From positions 234,956-298,955 of the forward strand of contig CBFHOS010000002.1 of the NCBI GenBank assembly GCA_965657645.1: a stretch of 64,000 nucleotides of DNA, written 5' to 3'. Positions 51,091 to 58,686 of the stretch are shown here, in pieces. The translations under genes were made by a program, and so were the position numbers. A model generated the notes under the pieces. It was not told the DNA's origin, did not search any database, and saw only the letters and a list, made by a program, of their open reading frames with translations. Source of the DNA: CBFHOS01 sp965657645. GTDB lineage: Bacteria > Pseudomonadota > Alphaproteobacteria > Puniceispirillales > Puniceispirillaceae. Position 1 is the stretch's first letter. Each line of letters starts with the position of its first letter.

Positions 51091-52692
51091 GTGCCTAGTG
51101 TAAGTGAAGTCAAACGCTGGCTTGATGTTTTTTCCAGTGGTGGTGGCAAAGCGGATGGCGAATCGCTATTTGCCGGGGGTGCGATATGGCGGGATTATCT
51201 CGCATTTGGTTGGGATTTGCGCACCCATGAAGGCGCTCCAGCATTACACGCCGCGATCCCTGAAAAACCCTTTACCCTGCGCACCGATATTGAACAGATT
51301 TCTGCCGATGAATTTATCTTTGAATTTGACGGACCGCATGGTGCGTGCCGTGGGTTAATTGCCATTTCAGATGGCAAATGCACGCGGCTATTCACCTCGC
51401 TAGAGGATATGGGGACGCCGCAATCAGCCGCTGGCGATGCCCCGCAAATATTGATAATTGGCGGCGGGCAAAGCGGCTTGGCACTAGGTGCGCGCTTGGC
51501 GGATCAAGGTGTGCCCTATCTCATTGTCGAACAGAATAAGCGCATCGGTGATAATTGGCGTCATCGTTATGATTCGCTGGTTTTGCATGATCCCTCATGG
51601 GTCAATCACCTGCCGTTCAAACCATTTCCCGATGACTGGCCGGTCTATACGCCAAAGAATATGATGGGCGATTGGCTGGAGGATTATGCCAAGAGCCTCG
51701 ATCTCAATGTTGCAGTAGATTGCCGCCTCACCGGTGCCCAGTTTGATGAAACGGTACAGAGCTGGCTAATCCGGCTAGAGCGGGCTGGGGCGAGAGAAGA
51801 GTTAACCGTGCCGCATATTGTTTTTGCGGTTGGCACATCCGGATTTGCGCATGTTCCCCAATTTGATGGCGCCAAAGATTTCGGCGGCGAACAAATGCAT
51901 TCAAGCGCCTATGTCAGCGGCGCCGCATATAAGGGCAAGCATGTCACCATCGTTGGGGCGACCAATAGCGCCCATGACATCGCGGTTGATCTTGTGAAAC
52001 ATGGCGCCCGTCCCACTTTGATCCAGCGCAGTTCAACCCATGTGGTGCCGCACAAAGTCTATGTCGAGGATATTCTTGGCGCGACCTATTCGCGCTCGGG
52101 CCAGATCAGTCTGGAGAGAGCCGATTTCCTTAGCCTGTCTAACCCGATGCGGCGTCTGGAAGACAAGGCGCGGGCGCTGTTTGATCAGGTCCAGGACGAG
52201 TGGTCAGGCTTTTATGATCAATTGCGCACAACAGGCTTTGTGGTTGATTTCGCCGAGGATGGCACGGGCATTGTTGGCAAATACCGGCGCTCTGCGTCTG
52301 GCTATTACATCGATGTTGGTGGGTCACAGCAGGTGGTGGACGGCAAAATCGCGGTCAAGAGCGGTGTTGGTGTGGACCGTTTGGAACCGCGTCATGTGGT
52401 GCTAAGTGATAGTAGCCAGCTATCTGCCGATGCGGTTATTTACGCGACTGGCTTTGGCTCTATGGAGGCATGGGTCACGCGTCTCATTAATCAGGAAACA
52501 GCCGATAAGATTGGCCGTTGCTGGGGATATGGATCTGGTTATCGCGGTGATCCGGGGCCATGGGAAGGCGAGCTTCGTAACATGTGGAAGCCAACAGCCC
52601 AGCAAGGCCTCTGGTTCATGGGCGGCAATCTTGCACAGGTGCGGATCTATTCACATTATCTAGCGCTACAGCTACGCAAAGCAAGCGCGTAA
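51091..52692 (+). CDS. Flavin-containing monooxygenase with N-terminal NTF2-like domain
   Basis: FAD/NADPH monooxygenase of the class B (FMO/Baeyer-Villiger/YUCCA) group, 533 aa. The first ~110 residues look like an NTF2/SnoaL-type domain (SEVKRWLDVFSSGGG...). FAD site: IIGGGQSGLALGARLADQG near residue 125. The class B fingerprint appears as FGGEQMHSSAY near 263, the NADPH site as VTIVGATNSAHDIAVDL near 286 and the late ATGFGS near 451. The last residues FMGGNLAQVRIYSHYLALQL are also typical. GTG 51091 is chosen as start, 7 bp after the transketolase; the longer frame from 51022 overlaps it. Its substrate in this pathway is unknown. Confidence 0.88.
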   Translation: MPSVSEVKRWLDVFSSGGGKADGESLFAGGAIWRDYLAFGWDLRTHEGAPALHAAIPEKPFTLRTDIEQISADEFIFEFDGPHGACRGLIAISDGKCTRLFTSLEDMGTPQSAAGDAPQILIIGGGQSGLALGARLADQGVPYLIVEQNKRIGDNWRHRYDSLVLHDPSWVNHLPFKPFPDDWPVYTPKNMMGDWLEDYAKSLDLNVAVDCRLTGAQFDETVQSWLIRLERAGAREELTVPHIVFAVGTSGFAHVPQFDGAKDFGGEQMHSSAYVSGAAYKGKHVTIVGATNSAHDIAVDLVKHGARPTLIQRSSTHVVPHKVYVEDILGATYSRSGQISLERADFLSLSNPMRRLEDKARALFDQVQDEWSGFYDQLRTTGFVVDFAEDGTGIVGKYRRSASGYYIDVGGSQQVVDGKIAVKSGVGVDRLEPRHVVLSDSSQLSADAVIYATGFGSMEAWVTRLINQETADKIGRCWGYGSGYRGDPGPWEGELRNMWKPTAQQGLWFMGGNLAQVRIYSHYLALQLRKASA

Positions 52693-52837
52693 AGCGTTTG
52701 ATGCATGTCGATAAAATAAGAAAATGGTAGCCCGGAGAAGCTGTGTGCAGAATTATCCTAGATTTGATAGAAAAAGCAGTCAGTAGTGGAAAATAGCAGG
52801 GCCATTTTATTGCTGTCTAATTGCTAGTGTGAAAGCG

Positions 52838-53935
52838 CTAGTCTGCAAACTCTAACTCCCCATCGGCGATTTGCTGTGCCTCTATGCTCTCGAAAAGTGC
52901 TTTGAAATTACCCTCGCCGAAACCGTCATCACCCTTTCGCTGGATGAATTCAAAGAAGATTGGGCCAATCACCGTTCGGGAGAAGATCTGCAGCAGGATT
53001 TTTGTCTCGCCGCCATCCACCACGCCTTCGCCGTCGATTAGGATGCCATGGCTTTTCAGCTTCTCTAGCGGTTCTTGATGATTGATGACCCGGCGATGGC
53101 TGAGATCATAATATGTGTCTGGCGGTGGCTTCATGAAGCCGATCCCACGCGCTGCGATCTCGTCTACACTGTCATAGATATCATGCGCCCCGACAGCGAT
53201 ATGCTGAATTCCCTCGCCACGATATTTCTCGAGATAGGCGACAATCTGCCCAGTCTCGCCGCGGTCTTCGTTGATGGGTATGCGGATGCGTCCGCAGGGC
53301 GAGGTTAGCGCGCGTGAATAGAGGCCGGTGAACTTGCCTTGAATGTCGAAAAAGCGGATCTCTCGGAAATTGAACAGGTCACTATAGAAACGGAACCAGA
53401 CATCCATGTTGCCGCGGAAGACGTTGTGGGTCAGATGATCCAGATAATGAAAGCCGACCCCGCCAGGGTAAGCTTTGTGAATCCAGCTAAACTCGGCATT
53501 GTAGGGGCTGTTGTCGCGATACTGGTCGATGAAATAGATAAGCGAGCCGCCGATGCCGTGGATCGCTGGGACATCCATGACCTTGCCGTTGCCGTCATAA
53601 GGAATTGCCCCTTTCGCGACTGCGTGATCGAAGGCGTGCTTCGCGTCGATTACGCGCCACCCCATCGAAGCCGCGCAGGGTCCATGCGCCTCAGCAAACT
53701 CCGCCGCGTGGCTGGCCGGGTCGGCATTGACCAGATAGGTGATGTCGCCCTGCTGCCATACCTCGATGGCTTTTTCACGGTGCGTCGCCACGTGGGTGTA
53801 GCCCATGCGCGAGAAAAGGTCACGAAGCACATCCGGGTCGGGATGCGCAAACTCGACAAATTCAAAGCCGTCTGTGCCGGCAGGGTTCTCGTCGCAAATC
53901 ACGGCATGGGGGGCGTCATGTGGAAAGGGGCCCAT
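52838..53935 (-). CDS. hppD: 4-hydroxyphenylpyruvate dioxygenase
   Basis: Non-haem iron enzyme converting 4-hydroxyphenylpyruvate to homogentisate in tyrosine breakdown, 365 aa. Two vicinal-oxygen-chelate domains; iron ligands are His in HYLDHLTHNVFRG near residue 170, His in IQHIAVGAHD near 248 and Glu in FFEFIQRKGDDGFGEGNF near 330. The codon pattern is visibly richer in C/G at third positions than neighbouring genes. It is divergent from an Lrp/AsnC regulator, a common arrangement for hppD. No homogentisate dioxygenase or later gene is nearby. Confidence 0.95.
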   Translation of the reverse strand: MGPFPHDAPHAVICDENPAGTDGFEFVEFAHPDPDVLRDLFSRMGYTHVATHREKAIEVWQQGDITYLVNADPASHAAEFAEAHGPCAASMGWRVIDAKHAFDHAVAKGAIPYDGNGKVMDVPAIHGIGGSLIYFIDQYRDNSPYNAEFSWIHKAYPGGVGFHYLDHLTHNVFRGNMDVWFRFYSDLFNFREIRFFDIQGKFTGLYSRALTSPCGRIRIPINEDRGETGQIVAYLEKYRGEGIQHIAVGAHDIYDSVDEIAARGIGFMKPPPDTYYDLSHRRVINHQEPLEKLKSHGILIDGEGVVDGGETKILLQIFSRTVIGPIFFEFIQRKGDDGFGEGNFKALFESIEAQQIADGELEFAD

Positions 53936-54052
53936 GGCCTTACTCCTCTGGAATTGTTTGTGCTTTAATCATAGCGTGCATAAAGCAAAATTTTTGCGCA
54001 AAATATGCTTATTTAACTTCCAATAATGTGAAATTTGTGCATCAATTGAGAT
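53936..54052. promoter_or_regulatory. Divergent promoter region hppD / Lrp gene with palindrome
   Basis: AT-rich 117-bp gap. It contains the perfect 12-bp palindrome TTTTGCGCAAAA (53992-54003) and flanking GCATA/TATGC arms (53978 and 54004). Lrp/AsnC proteins usually control the divergent gene, so this is the probable operator. Confidence 0.6.
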
Positions 54053-54517
54053 ATGATTGACGAATTTGATCGCCGCCTTTTGAAGAGGCTGCAAATACAG
54101 GGTAATGCCACAAACGCCGATTTGGCCGAGGCCAGCGGCATGTCGATCTCGCAGGCGGGGCGGCGGCGTGTCAGGCTGGAGACAGAAGGTGTAATCGAGA
54201 GTTATCGGGCGCGCCTGTCGCAAGCTGCTCTGGGGCTGGAAATCCAGGCAATGATCGAGATATCTCTCAACCATCACTCACGTGATTCCGCGGACAATCT
54301 ACATCGCTATCTCGCCAACAGATCTGAAATCGTGAATATCTGGAGCCTGACGGGAAGCGCCGATTATCTTTTGCAGGTGTTCTGCCGCAATCTTGCCGCG
54401 CTCAACAGACTGGTCCATGACGGATTGTTAACACAGCCAGCCATCAGTCATGTGGAGAGCAAGATCGTGATGGAACAGATCAAGGCAGGCACCGCGCTGC
54501 CACTCGAGCCAAGCTAA
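54053..54517 (+). CDS. Lrp/AsnC-family transcriptional regulator
   Basis: A 154-residue regulator. N-terminal helix-turn-helix (about 1-60) with IDEFDRRLLKRLQIQGNATN and LAEASGMSISQAGRRRVRLE; the C-terminal RAM/AsnC ligand domain (about 70-150) has LTGSADYLLQVFCRNLAALN near 100. It is divergent from hppD and most likely senses an aromatic amino acid or its keto acid to control hppD; this is inferred from position. GC-rich codon use matches hppD and not the wider window. Confidence 0.92.
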   Translation: MIDEFDRRLLKRLQIQGNATNADLAEASGMSISQAGRRRVRLETEGVIESYRARLSQAALGLEIQAMIEISLNHHSRDSADNLHRYLANRSEIVNIWSLTGSADYLLQVFCRNLAALNRLVHDGLLTQPAISHVESKIVMEQIKAGTALPLEPS

Positions 54518-54722
54518 GCCTTCAGGATCTCCAATCTGCATTAAACTCAACAAAACCATCCTTCACTATTTCTACTCATTCATCACCGCCGTTGGTCCGA
54601 GCCGCAAGCCCCGCCAACACACGCCCCACCCCGTCGATCAAATTCGATCCAGATTTCACAAACAGCCCCAGTAACCCCGATCGAATGTCGGGTGAGATGT
54701 GGGGTTGGATTGGTAAGACAAA

Positions 54723-54757
54723 AAGTGATCCACGTCCGATTTTACCGTGGATCGCTT
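54723..54757. other. Imperfect 12-bp hairpin between Lrp gene and tRNA-Leu
   Basis: AAGTGATCCACG pairs with CGTGGATCGCTT (one G-T pair) around an 11-base loop. No T-run follows, so a classical terminator is uncertain. The whole 54518-54800 gap holds no gene. Confidence 0.45.
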
Positions 54758-54800
54758 ACGATCATAAATAGCTGATTTAATTGATTAAAAAAATGGTAAA

Positions 54801-54887
<87 letters not shown>

Positions 54888-55124
54888 ACTTTATCAAAGC
54901 GTAGGATTGCTTTGGGGGTGTGCGAGCGAGAGAATAGCCACAACGCTCTGCTTGTCAACCACTGGAATGTGAAAGAGCAGGGCGCTATGCGGTGATCTAG
55001 CGCGTCTATTCCCACTAGACGAATTAGGGGGCTTGCCGCTATTAAAGGGGCTTGTCATTTTGAGCGCGGTTTGGATCGCAAACCAAGGCGCCGAGCAGGC
55101 ATGAATGCAAAAGGATTGGGACTA

Positions 55125-56072
55125 ATGCAAAAGACAGTTGCGGTTATTGGTGGATCAGGTTTCCTAGGACGGGCGATCATTGAGTTATTGGCGCGTGACG
55201 GTATGCGGGTGATTGCGCTCTGCCGGAATGCAGAGCGGGCAAAATACCTCAAGCCGATGGGCCGCGTGGGCCAGATTAGCGTTGTTGCCGGTAATGCGCT
55301 GGATGACGAAACACTGGAATCTGTGATTGCGCCTGCCGATGCCGTGGTCAATCTGGTTGGTATTCTGGCCGAAACTGGCAAACAGAAATTTAGTGCATTG
55401 CAGGCTGAACTGCCCGGCCGCATTGGTGCGCTGGCGGCCAAGCACAAGCTGGACGCGGTGGTGCATCTCTCGGCAATTGGCGCTGATGCTGGATCTAACA
55501 GTCATTATGCACGCTCCAAGGGTGAGGGCGAGGCTAATCTGCTGGCGGCCTTTGGTGATGCCGTGATCCTGCGCCCGTCAATTATTTTTGGCCCACGTGA
55601 TAATTTCTTTAACCGGTTTGCTGGTATGGCTGTGCTGGCACCGGCCCTGCCTTTGCCGGGCGGCGGTCGCATGTTGATGCAACCTGTTTATGTCGGTGAT
55701 GTGGCCGAGGCAGTGGTGGCGAGCTTGGTCCCGTGCCCAGCCAAGAAAAAGCTCGGCGGCCGTGTGTTTGAACTTGGCGGTCCCGATGTTCTTAGTTTCC
55801 GCCGGCTAATGGAAATGACGTTGGCCAACATCAAGCGCAAACGCGCTTTGGTGCCGGTCCCGCTTAGTGTTATGTCTTTTGGCGCTGTGTTCGCTGGCCT
55901 ATTGCCAAATCCGCCGGTGACTGTGGATCAGGTGCGGCTATTGGCGATGGATAATGTCGTCAGCCAAGATGCCGCCGGATTATCGGATCTGGGTATTGTT
56001 GCAACACCGGTCGAGACAATCCTGCCAAGTTATCTGGGGCGCTTTCGCCCGGGTGGACAATTTTCGCGCTAA
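55125..56072 (+). CDS. NAD-binding epimerase-like protein (complex I NDUFA9 type)
   Basis: Extended short-chain dehydrogenase fold, about 315 aa. The N-terminal dinucleotide motif is VAVIGGSGFLGRAIIELLARDG and VNLVGILAETG follows near residue 72. It lacks a clear YxxxK active site: the region reads SNSHYARSKGEGE (Y-A-R-S-K present near 124) and continues ILRPSIIFGPRDNFFNRFA near 147. This layout matches the alphaproteobacterial homologues of the NDUFA9 assembly subunit of complex I. ATG 55125 is preferred (AAGGA ten bases upstream); ATG 55101 is in frame. Confidence 0.87.
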   Translation: MQKTVAVIGGSGFLGRAIIELLARDGMRVIALCRNAERAKYLKPMGRVGQISVVAGNALDDETLESVIAPADAVVNLVGILAETGKQKFSALQAELPGRIGALAAKHKLDAVVHLSAIGADAGSNSHYARSKGEGEANLLAAFGDAVILRPSIIFGPRDNFFNRFAGMAVLAPALPLPGGGRMLMQPVYVGDVAEAVVASLVPCPAKKKLGGRVFELGGPDVLSFRRLMEMTLANIKRKRALVPVPLSVMSFGAVFAGLLPNPPVTVDQVRLLAMDNVVSQDAAGLSDLGIVATPVETILPSYLGRFRPGGQFSR

Positions 56073-56094
56073 GCCCATTTATATAAATTTCGGA

Positions 56095-56898
56095 CTAGAT
56101 AAGGCCGATCTGTAGGGCCGCAAGGATGGCGATTGCCAAGGCGATGCGGTAGCCGACGAAAATCGTGAAATTCGCGCGGGCTAGCCATGCCATCATCAAC
56201 CGGATGGCGAGCAAGGCAAAGCCGCATGACAATATCGCCACGATCAATGCGTCACCGCCAAGGGCGCCGTCACCTGTTTCGATAATGTCGAGGGTTTTTA
56301 ATAGCCCCGCTCCAGCAATGGCTGGGATTGATAATAACAGAGAGAATCGGGCGGCGCTGGTTCGGTCGAATCCAAGAAAACGCGCTGCGGTCATGGTAAC
56401 GCCAGAGCGTGATGCCCCCGGAATCAATGCAAATATCTGCGCGATGCCGATAAATAAAGCCGCCACCCAGCGCATCTCGGCGATCTTGTCTAATTGATGA
56501 TCTCTGCGATCCGCCAGCCATAAAGCCAATGCAAAGATCAGATTAGCAATTGCCAATAAATGTAGGTTTAACAGCCATTTCGGGTCAAATTCATTGACTA
56601 TGAATCCGGCAATGACAACCGGTATGGTGGCGATCGCCAAGAGCCAGATTAAGCGGAATGAGTGCGGATCGGTTTTGCCAAAGGTGAATAGGCTATGGGT
56701 CATCGCGGCCAGATCACGGCGCAGATAGAAAACAACCGCCAGCAAGGTGCCAACATGCGCCGCAACATCGATCGCACGCCCCTGATAGGGCTGGTCAGTA
56801 ATCACCGGAATAAGAACCAGATGACCGGATGATGATACCGGCAAAAACTCGGTCAAGCCTTGGATCACGGCGACAAGAATTAATAGATATAATGGCAT
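56095..56898 (-). CDS. uppP: Undecaprenyl-diphosphate phosphatase
   Basis: Integral membrane enzyme (BacA/UppP) that recycles undecaprenyl pyrophosphate to the lipid carrier used for cell-wall and polysaccharide synthesis. About eight membrane segments. Both catalytic blocks are present: QGLTEFLPVSSSGHLVL near residue 14 and LIPGASRSGVTMTAARFLG near 158. It is 267 aa, normal. Convergent with the epimerase-like gene across only 22 bp, which hold a 12-bp palindrome (56077-56088). Confidence 0.95.
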   Translation of the reverse strand: MPLYLLILVAVIQGLTEFLPVSSSGHLVLIPVITDQPYQGRAIDVAAHVGTLLAVVFYLRRDLAAMTHSLFTFGKTDPHSFRLIWLLAIATIPVVIAGFIVNEFDPKWLLNLHLLAIANLIFALALWLADRRDHQLDKIAEMRWVAALFIGIAQIFALIPGASRSGVTMTAARFLGFDRTSAARFSLLLSIPAIAGAGLLKTLDIIETGDGALGGDALIVAILSCGFALLAIRLMMAWLARANFTIFVGYRIALAIAILAALQIGLI

Positions 56899-57205
56899 GA
56901 ATGCGGCTCGCCTCTGGCAACATATGGTCTAATCACCTGTTATCAATACAGATATCCGTGGCAATAATACAGATAATGTTGAAGGGTAGGGTTTTCTCTC
57001 TCATCGTTTAATTAGTACCATATCGGACTTATTTATCAGATTCAGGCTTGCGAAATACTGCAAAACACCCTCTTGGCTTGCATGGATCGCAATAATAGGG
57101 TAGCATTTATTACCTTTCATTGAGGCGCGCACCATAATGCGCCGCCACGGCTAATTAAAGCCAGTTAGATCAACCAGATTAACCAGATTAACCAGATCAA
57201 GGAGT
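56899..57205. other. 307-bp spacer between uppP and gltD
   Basis: No gene is supported. It must contain the divergent promoters of uppP and gltD. The last 40 bp before gltD consist of a 4 x 9-bp tandem repeat running into the ribosome-binding site. No convincing sigma-70 or sigma-54 promoter was identified by eye. Confidence 0.6.
57165..57200. repeat. 4 x 9-bp tandem repeat in the gltD leader
   Basis: Units at 57165, 57174, 57183 and 57192 of the form CCAGATTAA; the two middle copies are identical. The last unit abuts GGAG, the gltD ribosome-binding site at 57201-57204. Confidence 0.9.
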
Positions 57206-58645
57206 ATGGCAATGTCGTCAAAGATGCTGCAGTTTATCGACACTAAGAAAGTCATGCCGGAAAAGCGTGCTGCCGATAACCGGGTTACGGATTTTGGTGA
57301 AATCTATGATGATTTCAACGAAGCGGATGCGGAAACCCAAGCCTCGCGTTGTTCGCAGTGTGGTGTGCCATTCTGTCAAACCAATTGCCCTCTGCATAAT
57401 AACATCCCGGATTGGCTGATGCTAACCGCTGAAGGCCGGATGGAAGAGGCGTATCGGCTATCGTCACAGACCAATAATATGCCAGAGATTTGTGGACGGA
57501 TTTGTCCGCAGGACCGGCTTTGTGAAGGTAGCTGTGTGATCGAAAAAGGCTTTGAATCGGTCACGATTGGCGCTGTTGAAAAGCATATCACCGAAACCGC
57601 CTTTGATAATGGCTGGGTAAAGCCCGCCGCGCCAAAGCATGAATTGGCGCAATCAGTTGGCATCATCGGGGCTGGACCGGCCGGTCTCGCCGCCGCCGAA
57701 ATGCTACGCCAGCGTGGTTATCAGGTGACAGTTTATGACCGGTATGACCGTGTTGGTGGATTGCTGATCTATGGAATCCCCGGCTTTAAGCTGGAGAAAT
57801 ATGTGGTTGAGCGTCGGCACAAGCTATTGGTTGAGGGCGGCGTTACCTTCCGCCTCAATTGTGCGATTGGCACCGATATCACGTTTGACGAATTGCGCGC
57901 CACGCATGACGCCGTATTGATTGCGACTGGTGTTTACAAAGCGCGTGATATTGCGGCACCGGGTAGTGGGCTGGACGGTATTGTGCCAGCGCTCGATTAC
58001 CTCACAGCAAGCAACCGCAAGAGCCTTGGTGATGATGTGCCTGCCTATGATGGCGGCGCGCTAAATGCCGAGGGCAAAGATGTGGTGGTTATTGGTGGTG
58101 GTGACACCGCGATGGATTGTGTGCGCACCGCCATTCGCCAAAAGGCCAAATCAGTGAGCTGTCTATACCGCCGTGACCGCGCCAATATGCCGGGGTCCCA
58201 GCGTGAAGTACAGAATGCCGAAGAAGAGGGCGTTGCGTTCAAATGGCTGTCTGCACCGCAGGCGTTCTTGGGTGATGATCATGTGACCGCTGTACAGGCA
58301 CAGAAAATTCACCTTGGCCAGCCTGATGCGACCGGCCGCCAAGTGCCGCAAATCATCGATGGTTCATCGCATGATCTGCCAGCCGATATGGTGATCAAGG
58401 CGCTTGGTTTTGACCCTGAAGATATTCCGACAATGTTTGGCGCGCCTGAACTTGAAGTGTCAAAATGGGGAACGATCTCGATCGATTGGCGCAGCATGAT
58501 GACGTCGCTTCCGGGCGTGTTTGCGGCTGGCGATATTGTTCGCGGTGCGTCGCTAGTGGTGTGGGGCGTTAGAGACGGACGCGATGCCGCCACCCAGATT
58601 GATCAGTGGATAATGGCGCAGGCTCCGGCCGCCGCCAGCGCGTAA
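57206..58645 (+). CDS. gltD: Glutamate synthase (NADPH) small subunit
   Basis: Beta subunit of GOGAT; passes electrons from NADPH through FAD to the large subunit. N-terminal cysteine clusters CSQCGVPFCQTNCP near residue 50 and CGRICPQDRLCEGSC near 95 hold the 4Fe-4S centres. FAD site GIIGAGPAGLAAAEML near 152 and NADPH site VVVIGGGDTAMDCVRTAIR near 294 follow. Near the end GVFAAGDIVRGASLVVWGVRDG is typical. It is 479 aa. The start at ATG 57206 has GGAG one base upstream of a T; ATG 57212 is an equal alternative. It precedes gltB by 41 bp, the reverse of the E. coli order. Confidence 0.96.
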   Translation: MAMSSKMLQFIDTKKVMPEKRAADNRVTDFGEIYDDFNEADAETQASRCSQCGVPFCQTNCPLHNNIPDWLMLTAEGRMEEAYRLSSQTNNMPEICGRICPQDRLCEGSCVIEKGFESVTIGAVEKHITETAFDNGWVKPAAPKHELAQSVGIIGAGPAGLAAAEMLRQRGYQVTVYDRYDRVGGLLIYGIPGFKLEKYVVERRHKLLVEGGVTFRLNCAIGTDITFDELRATHDAVLIATGVYKARDIAAPGSGLDGIVPALDYLTASNRKSLGDDVPAYDGGALNAEGKDVVVIGGGDTAMDCVRTAIRQKAKSVSCLYRRDRANMPGSQREVQNAEEEGVAFKWLSAPQAFLGDDHVTAVQAQKIHLGQPDATGRQVPQIIDGSSHDLPADMVIKALGFDPEDIPTMFGAPELEVSKWGTISIDWRSMMTSLPGVFAAGDIVRGASLVVWGVRDGRDAATQIDQWIMAQAPAAASA

Positions 58646-58686
58646 ACAAACAGCGCTTAATCCGAACTTATTTGAGGATAGATGTG

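Noticed and set aside
53339..53968. A 209-codon open frame on the plus strand opposite hppD
   Set aside because: It is antisense to a clear HPPD gene, has no recognisable domain and lacks a ribosome-binding site; long antisense frames are expected in a GC3-rich gene.
54518..54800. Remnant of a mobile element beside tRNA-Leu
   Set aside because: No coding similarity, terminal repeats or direct repeats could be identified; only an imperfect hairpin is visible.
58606..58686. N-terminal extension of GltB overlapping gltD
   Set aside because: ATG 58687 has a well-spaced GAGGA, and the resulting propeptide length is normal for GltB.
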